This document shows, piece by piece, positions 55,385 to 64,000 of a DNA stretch of 64,000 bases. The notes beneath the pieces are model-generated. The model did not search any database. It saw only the letters and a list, made by a program, of their open reading frames with translations, and had not been told where the DNA came from. The translations under genes and the position numbers were made by a program. How positions within the stretch are numbered: the first letter of the stretch is position 1; every line of letters begins with the position of its first letter. The stretch is from Megaustenia siamemsis (lineage: Eukaryota > Mollusca > Gastropoda > Stylommatophora > Ariophantidae): positions 77,676,335 to 77,740,334 of the forward strand of contig JAVIAB010000041.1 in the NCBI GenBank assembly GCA_032433765.1. Reading direction: 5' to 3'.

Positions 55385-58300
55385 AGAATCGAGACAAGAA
55401 GACAGTGAAGTGACAGCCTATGCTATCAACTCAATTTGTCAGTTAAGTGTCAGCCTGTGTTGTCAAATCAAGTTGACAGTGAACTGACAGCCCGTGTTAG
55501 CAAGTGAAGTGACAGTGAAGCGGTCGTCTGTGTTATCAAAGCAAATGACATACTTTGCTGTCAAATCAAGTTGGAAATTAAGTGACAGCTCCTATCTGTG
55601 AAGTAGTAGCCCGTGACAGTGAAGTGACAGCCCGCATTACAAAGTCAAGTGAAAGCCCAAAGTTATCAAGTCAAGTGACAGTCCATGTTACCAAGTCAAG
55701 TGAAACCCAGCGTTACCAAGTCAAGTGACAGCCCCGCATGACCAAGTCAAGTGACAGCCTGCGTTACCAAGTCAAGTGACAGCTTGCGTTACCAAGTCAA
55801 GTGACAGCCCGCCTTACCAAGTGAAGTGACAGCCCGCGTTACCAAGTCAGGTGACAGTCCATGTTACCAAGTCAAGTGACAGACCCACGCTACCAAGTCA
55901 AGTGACAGTCCGGGTTACCAAGTCAAGTGACAGTCCGGGTTACCAAGTCAAGTGACAGTCCGAGTTACCAAGTCAAGTGACAGTCCGAGTTACCAAGTCA
56001 AGTGACAGCCCGCGTTACCGAATCAAGTGACAGTCCTTGTTAGTAGTCAAATGACAGCCCGCGTTACCAAGTCAAGTGACAGCCAGCGTTACAAAGTCAA
56101 GTGACAGTCCGAGTTACCAAGTCAAGTGACAGCCTGCGTTACCAAGTCAAGTGACAGCCCGCCTTATCAAGTGAAGTGACAGTCCGAGTTACCAAGTCAA
56201 GTGACAGTCCGAGTTACCAAGTCAAGTGACAGCCCGGGTTACCAAGTCAAGTGACAGCCCGCGTTACCAAGTCAAGTGACAGCCCGCGTTACCGAATCAT
56301 GTGACAGTCCATGTTACCAAGTCAAGTGACAGTCCGTGTTAGTGGTGAAGTGACAGTCCGTGTTAGTGGTGAAGTGACAGTCCCTGTTACCAAGTCAAGT
56401 GACATTCCGCGTTACCAAGTCAAGTGATAGCCCCGCTTTACCAAGTCAAGTGACATCCCGCGTTACCAAGTCAAGTGACAGCCCGCGTTACCAAGTCAAG
56501 TGATAGCCCCGCGTTACCAAGTCAAGTGATAGCCCCGCTTTACCAAGTCAAGTGACAGTCCCTGTTACCAAATCAAGTGACATCCCGCGTTACCAAGTCA
56601 AGTGACAGCCCGCGTTACCAAGTCAAGTGATAGCCCCGCGTTACCAAATCAAGTAACAGCCCGCGTTACCAACTCAATTGACAGCCATCGTTACTAAGTT
56701 AAGTGACATCCCGCGTTAACAAGTTAAGTGACATCCCGCGTTACCAACTCAATTGACAGTCCGTGTTACCAAGTTAAGTGACATCCCGCGTTACCAAGTC
56801 AAGTGACAGTGAAGTGACAACAACGCATTACTAATTCAAGTGACAGTGAAGTGACAGCGCGCATTACCAAGCCAATTGACAGTGAAGTGACAACCACGCA
56901 TTACCAAGTCATGTGACAGTGAAGTGACAACCACGCATTACCAATTCAAGTGACAGGGAAGTGACAACCACGCATTACCAAGTCAAGTGACACTCCATGT
57001 TACCAAGTCAAATGACAGCCACGTAAACAGGTCAATTGACAGCCCGAGTTACTAAGTCAAGAGACAGCCTGCGTTACCAAGTCAAGTGACTGCCCGCGCT
57101 ACCAAGTCAAGTGACAGTCCGTGTTAGTGGTGAAGTGACAGTCCCTGTTACCAAGTCAAGTGACAGCCCGCGTTACCAAGTCAAGTGATAGTCCCGCTTT
57201 ACCAAATCAAGTGACAGCCAGCGTTACCAAATCAAGTGACAGCCCGCGTTACCAAGTCAAGTGACAGCCCGCGTTACCAAGTCAAGTGATAGCCCCGCTT
57301 TACCAAATCAAGTGACAGCCCGCGTTACCAAGTCAAGTGACAGCCCGCGTTACCAAGTCAAGTGACAGCCCGCTTTACCAAATCAAGTGACAGCCCGCGT
57401 TACCAACTCAATTGACAGCCCGCGTTACTAAGTTAAGTGACATCCCGCGTTACCAAGTTAAGTGACATCCCGCGTTACCAACTCAATTGACAGTCTGTGT
57501 TACCAAGTTAAGTGACATCCCGCGTTACCAAGTCAAGTGACAATGACGTGACAACCCCGCTTTACCAAGCCATGTGACAGTGAAGTTACAACCCCGCATT
57601 ACCAAGTCAAGTGACATTGAAATGATATCCCGTTTTACCAAGTCAATTGACAGTGAAATGGCAGCCCGCGTTACCAAGCCAAGTTACAGTGAAGTGACAA
57701 CCACTTATTACCAATTCAAGTGACAGTGAAGCGACAGCCAGCATAACCAAGTCAAGCGACAGTGAAGTGACAACCACGCATTACAAATTCAAGTGACGGT
57801 GAAGTGATAGCCCGCGTTACCAAGTCAAGTGACAGTGAAGTGACAGTCCGCATTACCAAATCAAGTGACAGGGAAGTGACAACAACGCATTACCAAGTTA
57901 TGTGACAGTGATGTTACAACCCACATTACCAAGTCAAGTGACCGTGAAATGGCAGCCCGCCTTACTAAGTCAAGTGACCGTGGAATGACAGCCCACATTA
58001 CCAAGTCAAGTGACAGTGAAATGACAGCCCACATTACCAAGACAAGTGACAGTGAAGTGACAACCACGCATTAACAAGTCAAGTGACAGTGAAATGACAT
58101 CCCGCGTTACCAAGTCAAGTTACAGTGAAGTGGCAATTACGTAGTACCAAGTCAAGTGACCATGAAATTATAGCCCACATTGCCAAGTCAAGTGACAGTG
58201 AAATGACAGCCCATATTACCAAGTCAAGTGACCGTGAAATGACAGCCCTCATTACAAAGACAAGTGACAGTGAAGTGACAACCACGCATTAACAAGTCAA

Positions 58301-58870
58301 GTGACAGTGAAATGACATCCCGCGTTACCAAGTCAAGTTACAGTGAAGTGGCAATTACGTAGTACCAAGTCAAGTGACCATGAAATTATAGCCCACATTG
58401 CCAAGTCAAGTGACAGTGAAATGACAGCCCATATTACCAAGTCAAGTGACCGTGAAATGACAGCCCTCATTACAAAGACAAGTGACAGTGAAGTGACAAC
58501 CACGCATTAACAAGTCAATTGACAGTGAAATGACAGCCCGCATTACCAAGTCTAGTGACAGTTAAATGACAGCCCAGATTACCAAGTCTAGTGACAGTTA
58601 AATGACAGCCCAGATTACCAAGTCTAGTGTCAGTTAAATGACAGCCCACATTACCAAGTCTTGTGACAGTTAAATGACAGCCCAGATTACCAAGTCAAGT
58701 GACAGTTAAATGACAGCCCACATTACCAAGTCAAGTTACAGTGAAATGACAGCCTACATTACTAAGTCAAGTGACAGTGAAATGACAGCACACATTACCA
58801 AGTCAAGTTACAGTGAAATGACAGCCCGCATTATCAAGTCAAGTGACCGTGAAATGACAGTCAAATTTGA
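55385..58870. repeat. 25-bp to 36-bp satellite, about 3.5 kb
   Basis: The left 2.1 kb is mainly a 25-bp unit (ACCAAGTCAAGTGACAGCCC plus GCGTT). The right third is a 36-bp unit that adds CAGTGAAATGA. A block at about 58,075-58,290 recurs at 58,293-58,510 (offset 218 bp, six 36-bp units), including the rare TGGCAATTACGTAGTACC variant, so a higher-order duplication is visible. Confidence 0.96.
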
Positions 58871-58959
58871 CAAATCTTTGAAGGTCAAATTCCACAAAAT
58901 TAAAACAATTGATCGCCTCTCTGTTGTCCATAGTTTAACAAATTTTACATTGGATTTTT

Positions 58960-59096
58960 TTCTCCCATGCTGTACATGTATTTTATATCCAAACTGTACA
59001 CATATTATCTATCCAAAATGTACACTTATTTTCTTGCTCAAACTGTACATATTTTTCTATCAAAACTGTACCGATATTTTCGATCCAAAATGTAAA
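58960..59096. repeat. 24-bp minisatellite, left part
   Basis: Units such as CTGTACACATATTATCTATC CAAA. Interrupted by a SINE at 59,097. Confidence 0.88.
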
Positions 59097-59350
59097 TATA
59101 TAGCTCAGTGGTTAATGAATTGGACTACAAAGGACAAGATGTAGGGTTCGATCCCAACCGACGGGTTCCGGGTTCACCCAGCCCTTAAATGGGTACCGGA
59201 TATTTTTCTGGGAAAGTAAAGCGGCATGGGCGTAATACCGACCACATTACCCCATAAATCATGTGCTGAAGGTCTGTAAAATTTACAGTCACTAACACCA
59301 TATTCCCTATACGCCACTTGTCATGACGAGGGCTCTTTACTTTACTTACT
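59097..59350 (+). mobile_element. SINE (type A) with 10-bp TSD, inside a minisatellite
   Basis: TATAGCTCAGTGGTTAATGA (A box), GGGTTCGATCCCAACCGACG (B box), GGGTACCGGATATTTTTCTG, GGGCGTAATACCGACCACAT and CGAGGGCTCTTTACTT. Flanked by AAAATGTAAA (59,087-59,096 and 59,351-59,360). The same 24-bp minisatellite lies on both sides, so the array predates the insertion. Confidence 0.94.
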
Positions 59351-59655
59351 AAAATGTAAACATATTTTCTATCCAAACTATACACATATTTTCTAACCAA
59401 CCTGTACACATATGTTCTATTTAAACTGTACACGCATTTTCTATTGAACCTGTACACATATTTTCTATTCAAACTGTACACATATTTTCTCCCAAAACTG
59501 TACTCATAATTTCTTCCTAAACTATACACATATTTTCTATCCAAACTATACACATATTTTCTATCTAAACTGTACACATATGTTCTATTCACACTGTACG
59601 CATATTTTCTCCCAAAACTGTACACATATTTTCTCCCAAACTATACACATATTTT
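59351..59655. repeat. 24-bp minisatellite, right part
   Basis: About 12 units with ACTGTACACATATTTTCTAT and CCAA, or CCCAAA variants, ending 70 bp before the CUB1 M exon donor. Confidence 0.93.
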
Positions 59656-59724
59656 GTCCGACAATATTATCATATGAAATTGACATTTTCTAAAAGTAAC
59701 TAAGACTATAAATGCAATAAATAC

Positions 59725-59855
59725 CATCATAGATAGTCACATAATCATAGTAGCATCTGGACTGTGGGCTGCTCTGCGTGACAAACTTCACAATGTTGAT
59801 GGCAATCACCTGTGATGGTGAAGCAGTTGTGATTGTCCATCGGCAGTTGATGTTA
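59725..59855 (-). CDS. CUB1 exon M (first exon visible)
   Basis: Central part of the first visible CUB domain. It begins after a TTTCAG acceptor and reads NINCRWTITTASPS with Cys2 in NCRW, then SRCYYDYVTIYD with Cys3, and ends at GATG before a GTATTT donor. It enters needing one nucleotide and leaves in phase 1, like every other M exon. At 131 nt it is the longest M exon, with an extra residue in the loop before Cys3. The acidic residue usual in calcium-binding CUB domains just before that loop is Gln here (FVTQSSPQ). The matching N exon is not in the 4.1 kb to the right, so the upstream intron is longer than that. Confidence 0.93.
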
Positions 59856-60036
59856 CTGAAATGAAACACAATTGAATGTAATGTAAATAATGTGCTACTA
59901 AGCAGGCCATTGAAAATCATATGAACCTTATGGCAAATCTTATATGCTGTGTTTGCATACGACATATTCTGTGTTAGGGATTATAATAAACATGAACAAG
60001 GAGCCGTGTATCTTATCATCTACATAAAGATCGTCT

Positions 60037-60456
60037 TATAGTCCGTTCAGAAATTCATAATCACACCTGAATTAGCTTTGCGTGATAACCGTTTGTTATT
60101 TTCTTTTCAAAATTAGCATGTAATCTTAGAATATTGATGACGTTATAGAAATATTTTTTGCTCTGAGAAATTTGATCTAGTTTAACAGTTTTCTTCTTTA
60201 GGCTATATTAAATTCACCCTGTTCGAATTTGACACCATTTTAGGATATATACATTAATTTGTTGCGGTCGTTCACGTAAAATAGTTTGGCTATTGCAGGA
60301 ACACTAACTTCAGTAAGATCCCGTGCACAAAACTGAATATTGAACGACATGACGCACCACGGCCTTGGGTTTAATTACCGAAGGGAAGGCGAATCTTTAT
60401 TAATTTTGTGAAGACTCAGTAGACAATTTGTTGACTTTAAATACCAACATTTATAT
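60037..60456 (+). mobile_element. Left end of a related IS630-Tc1-mariner element
   Basis: Begins TATAGTCCGTTCAGAA (60,037-60,052), the same start as the terminal repeat of the next element. Homology continues in the flank: TAATCTTAGAATATTGATGA CGTTATAGAAATATTTTTTG matches 60,545-60,590 (TAGAATACTAATGTCGCTAT AAAAATATTTTTTT). No right end is seen, so this is a solo or truncated copy lying head to tail with the next one. Confidence 0.75.
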
Positions 60457-60954
60457 CTATAGTCCGTTCAGAATCGTTTGCCTAGACATTAATTTATTTT
60501 TTTCAAAAACTTATTGTTCATTTGCATTGATCTTTTGAAGTTAGGTTTAGAATACTAATGTCGCTATAAAAATATTTTTTTATCAAAGAAATGTGATCCA
60601 GTTTCAAAGATGCCTTATTTAACCTATATTTAAAAAAGTTAATCGATATTATAAACACCGGCGGGATTATGTAGATGCTTACATCTCACAGCTGATTCTT
60701 TAACATATAGGCATGACCTTCACGGCTGAATGCGCACCGTCCTAAAATAGTTATGTTTCCACTATAAATTTTTATAAAGAAATGTTACATATGAAATTTC
60801 CCGTTTAGCACAAAATGACATTTTAGCCGAAACCGGAAATTATGTGACGTCAAAATCACGGCCGTAGACTCGAGTTCGAGTCATAATTCAGACGCAAATC
60901 TCAATATTTACAGAAAGGAGGCGGCACTATCCATATTATCTTCTGCAAGTCTAT

Positions 60955-62239
60955 GTGAGAATGAATATAAAGGCAAAATATTTTACTGAGCATAACATTG
61001 CTATAAAGATTTATCAATACTTCTGCAGAGAGCGTAAAAAGGGACATCTTTATTGTTCTTTATCAAACCCTGAGAAGAGAACAATGCATATTTTAGGTTT
61101 GTGTAAACGTTCATTTGATCGAATAGTTAAAGGAAGCGGATATTTATTGCCAACAAATGCAAGAAAGCAAGGAAGGAAAGAAACGTTAGACAGTTTTGAT
61201 AAGGACCTAGTAAAAAGAGAAATCTGTCGAATGTTTGATATAAACGAAGAAGTGACACTTAGAAAGTTGAAGCTTTGGCTGAAAACTAACAACGACATTG
61301 AAATATCAAAAACTTCATTATGGAAAATATTAAGAAGTGCAGGCTTCACCTTTAGAAAGTATGCTGGTGGAAAAAAACATTATTTGTGAGAAGCCACATC
61401 TAGTAGCTCTTAGAAGCAAGTATTTACGTGAAGTGAAGGAAATGCGCGAAAATGATTATGATATTGTTTATTTAGATGAAACTTGGATCAACGCTCATCA
61501 TACAAATGAAAAGGAATGGCAGTTAGCAGATGGAAGTATTAAAAGATCAGTACCAAGCAGTAAAGGGCAACGTTTGATAGTTGCACATGCAGGTAGCAGA
61601 CATAATGGGTTGTTGCAGAATGCTCATCTCGTTTTCATTTCAAAATCCATAGACAATAGAGACTACCACTCCGAAATGAATGGGCACATATTTAAAGACT
61701 GGATCGAGAAAAGTATCCTTCCAATATTAGATCGACCTTCTTGTCTGATAATGGACAATGCTTCATACCATAACGTAGTTAACGTAGAAGATAGAATCCC
61801 AACATCATCAAGTACAAAAGATGCAATCAAAACGTGGCTCATAAAAGAACACATACAAGTTAACGACAGCTACTTGAAACCCGAATTGCTTAGCCTTGTA
61901 AAACAGACACAACGTACAAAGATATTTAAAATAGACAAGTTAATTCAAGAACATGGCCATAGATGTTTGAGACTACCTCCATATCATGCACACTTAAATC
62001 CTATAGAACTAGTTTGGGCAAAAGTTAAAGGACACGTAGCATATACAAATAAAACTTTCAAATTATGCGATGTTGAGACACTTACAAATCAGGCTCTATC
62101 AAATATAAATAAAGACTACTGGGTAAAATGTGAGGATCATGTGTTACGACAAGAAGAGGAATATTGGAAAAAGGATGGTTTGTTGTTTGTTCAGCCGAAA
62201 GCAGTAATCGACCTATTTGACTCGTCTGATTCTGAATGA
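60955..62239 (+). pseudogene. DDE transposase, DD83E type, one frame break
   Basis: Start ATG at 60,955 (MRMNIKAKYFTEHNIAIKIY). Two helix-turn-helix-like regions follow (about 60,990-61,140 and 61,200-61,370, the second with SKTSLWKILRSAGFTFRKYA). The catalytic triad is Asp at 61,475 (VYLDETWINA), Asp at 61,754 (CLIMDNASYHN) and Glu at 62,006 (HLNPIELVWAKVKG). D1-D2 spacing is 92 residues and D2-E spacing is 83, far wider than the 34-41 of classical Tc1/mariner. The insertion before the Glu is rich in charged residues. The only break is a one-base shift in an A7 run near 61,371-61,377, after which the frame is open to the stop at 62,239. Wide-spacing ITm families (DD82E, named Sailor in the literature as I recall) are the likeliest relatives. 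Confidence 0.9.
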
Positions 62240-62315
62240 TCATTACTCTGATTAAGTCTACAGATAAATAGTTTGATTTGCAAAATTTCCTAGTTGATTT
62301 GTTAAACAGTTTATT

Positions 62316-62570
62316 GTTCAAGACCACCCAAGCAATCAAAAATATGTTATAAGCAAACCAACAACCATTACTTTGAATGGAAGCCTGCTTGAGTCAGTAC
62401 AGAAGTTCAGCTATCTTGGATCCACTATTACAGCCACACTTTCCTTAGATGAGGAACTAAATGTACGTATTTGAAAGGCAGCGACAACATTTGGGAAACT
62501 CACACCAAGAGCATGGAACTATATCAAATTGACTCTACGAACAAAAGTTCTATATATAATTTAAAATTTG
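62316..62570 (+). mobile_element. LINE fragment inside the DNA transposon
   Basis: Plus strand: KPTTITLNGSLLESVQKFSY, LGSTITATLSLDEELNVRI, KAATTFGKLTPRAW, KLTLRTKVLYI, the post-YADD region of the same family as 33,060-33,371 (compare TTTFGKLKDRAWANTNLTLR). One in-frame stop. It is truncated at both ends and lies between transposase and right TIR. Confidence 0.85.
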
Positions 62571-62852
62571 TATACTTGCCACCCAGTAAAATTTTATGGA
62601 CACGCCTATGGGTCATCGTTGCACTAGATTACTGTAAAACATTTTGATTAGGGTCAAAATAATAGTTAAATGGGCAAAGATCAAAGGAATTCGCCGCTTT
62701 AAGAAAACCGTTATAGCTAGACATCGAGTAACACATATGTTCTCGTGACATGGACATTTTAACACCGTATGCCAAAAATCATGTGAAATCATCAAGAACT
62801 TTTTGAATTATAAATCATAACATCTCGGCAAACGATTCTGAACGGACTATAG

Positions 62853-63605
62853 GTGCTAGATATGTTGTTTATGCTTTAAAATTTGAAGAAAATTTGCAAA
62901 CAAAGAAATTTAATTTGTTCAAAACCAGACGCCAACCTATTAAAAGAAGCATAACGAGAAATCGGGTAAATGCATAGACCATAAACTAGTGTTGTGGAAA
63001 GTTTTAACATATAGAACAGTGTGGTTCAATCTGTTCTTACACAAGGCCCAAACACAACGACTTGTAGGGGGCTGTGGGCCAGCGTATTTGTGTGCCACGT
63101 GTGTGTGTATGTGTGCGTGTGTGTGTGTTTGCTAGTGTGTGTCTGTTTGTGCAGGTAAAGATACAATTATAGGTAGGAAATAACAAACGAGTACACGCAG
63201 ACAAGTAATCTATTGGTACAAAATAAGAACATCAAAGAATGTACTCAATGTAATCATAAACCCTATCAACTGGCTCCGGCTCCATTTTGATTTTCCTGAA
63301 GATTTTAACTCAAAACTGATGCTTGAAGATTAGTTAAAGGCCCTCCTGCTAACTCCCTTTAAGTTTGCCTTTGACGATATTTCTTTCTGGTACCGCCCAC
63401 AATCTTGGGACCACTTGATGGTGATCACTCTTAATTGTCAAGCTCACCTACTCATTCAGATGACCCTCTCAATAGTTGTATATCTGTGTTCCAATGTCTT
63501 CATTCTATCACAAGCATACAATCAACCTTTACTGGTTGTCTTTGAAGTGGCCAAAATTAATGGTCAGTGAGGTCGATAGGTTAAATTCCGTCTCACTCCC
63601 CCACC
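62853..63605. other. Intron sequence with GT microsatellite
   Basis: Contains a degenerate (GT)n tract at about 63,098-63,150; otherwise nothing recognised. The expected CUB1 N exon is not here. Confidence 0.5.
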
Positions 63606-63610
63606 CCAGG

Positions 63611-63994
63611 TAGGGTATCCGGTGAATCAATTAAGATGAAGAGGTATGTTTACAGCACTCGGAATAAATGACAAATAATCAACAACAGAAAAAAAAACAA
63701 TGTACAATATATGGACCGAAGCAGGATCGAACCCGTACTCAGTGGCACAGCGCCTTGCCACGAAAAGCCTAACGCTAGGGAACACTGCCACCCAGTTAGC
63801 AAAATTACGGGTTCATCCTGCTTTGGTCCATATACTGTTCTTTGTTGTTTTTTTTTCTGTTGTTGATTATTTGTCATTTTTTCCGAGTGCTGTAAACATA
63901 CCTGTTCCTCTGAATTGATTCGCTGATTATCGCCTCGGATGTTTCCCTCTAAAATAATATTCATTTATTATTATTTGTCTCTAGGGTATCCGGT
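63611..63994. mobile_element. Fold-back element with a tRNA-like centre
   Basis: Arms of about 120 bp (63,618-63,736 and 63,807-63,930) are imperfect inverted repeats: left GGTATGTTTACAGCACTCGG, ACAAATAATCAACAACAGAA and ATGGACCGAAGCAGGATCGA; the right arm carries their complements. The centre (63,737-63,806) on the minus strand has GGTGGCAGTG and, at the arm edge, GGGTTCGATCC, resembling A and B boxes. A 13-bp direct repeat TAGGGTATCCGGT lies just outside (63,611-63,623 and 63,982-63,994). Confidence 0.75.
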
Positions 63995-64000
63995 CCTCGG

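Larger units (their letters stand above)
60457..62852 (+). mobile_element. IS630-Tc1-mariner element with perfect 26-bp TIRs
   Basis: A roughly 2.4-kb element. The first 26 bp (60,457-60,482, beginning CTATAGTCCGTTCAGAATCG) are perfectly complementary to the last 26 bp (62,827-62,852). A TA dinucleotide at each edge fits TA target duplication. It holds one transposase gene (60,955-62,239) and, between the gene and the right terminus, a foreign LINE fragment (62,316-62,570). Confidence 0.92.

Noticed and set aside
59856..64000. The missing CUB1 N exon
   Set aside because: I looked for the reverse complement of TSPxYPxxYP with flanking splice sites and saw none; it probably lies beyond the right edge.

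Overview
The window looks like AT-rich metazoan nuclear DNA. It has long introns with GT-AG junctions, non-LTR retrotransposons of several families, tRNA-derived SINEs, hAT and IS630-Tc1-mariner type DNA transposons, and very abundant tandem repeats. A tandem-CUB gene together with this repeat set suits a marine invertebrate, perhaps a lophotrochozoan such as a mollusc. That placement is inference; nothing here fixes the species. No bacterial, organellar or CRISPR features were found.

The main content is one large gene on the minus strand, crossing the window from about 59.9 kb down to 2.3 kb. I could place 17 exons with matching splice sites and phases. They encode the C-terminal two thirds of a first CUB domain and five complete CUB domains, then a stop codon. 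Every CUB domain is cut into the same three exons: N (82-85 nt, Cys1 and the TSPxYPxxYP motif), M (125-131 nt, Cys2, Cys3 and the DYVxIYDG motif) and C (159 nt in the five internal copies, Cys4 and the TFTSxGSSM motif). Intron phases are always 1 between domains, 2 between N and M, and 1 between M and C. The 17 exons total 2,170 nt, about 4% of the locus, and stay in one frame (723 codons including the stop). The 5' part of the gene lies beyond the right edge. CUB3 has lost both cysteines of the second disulfide.

The introns hold everything else. By my coordinates about 19 kb (roughly 30%) is tandem array, with units of 14, 21, 23, 24, 25/36, 29, 32, 39, 43 and 44 bp plus tri-, tetra- and pentanucleotide repeats. 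Transposon layout: 1-1.9 kb, truncated RTE-like LINE; 11.2-14.9 kb, 29-bp minisatellite split by a LINE that is itself split by a SINE; 27.2-31.7 kb, LINE split by an RNase H LINE fragment that is split by a hAT element with an 8-bp target duplication; 33.1-37.3 kb, LINE split by a full-length 3.4-kb RTE-like LINE with a 10-bp target duplication; 60.0-62.9 kb, an IS630-Tc1-mariner element with perfect 26-bp terminal inverted repeats and DD83E catalytic spacing; 63.6-63.9 kb, a fold-back element. A small plus-strand EGF-like fragment sits in the intron at 51.3-51.7 kb.

The transposase and EGF frame breaks I can localise mostly fall in homopolymer runs, so some apparent pseudogenes may be assembly errors or very recent losses.
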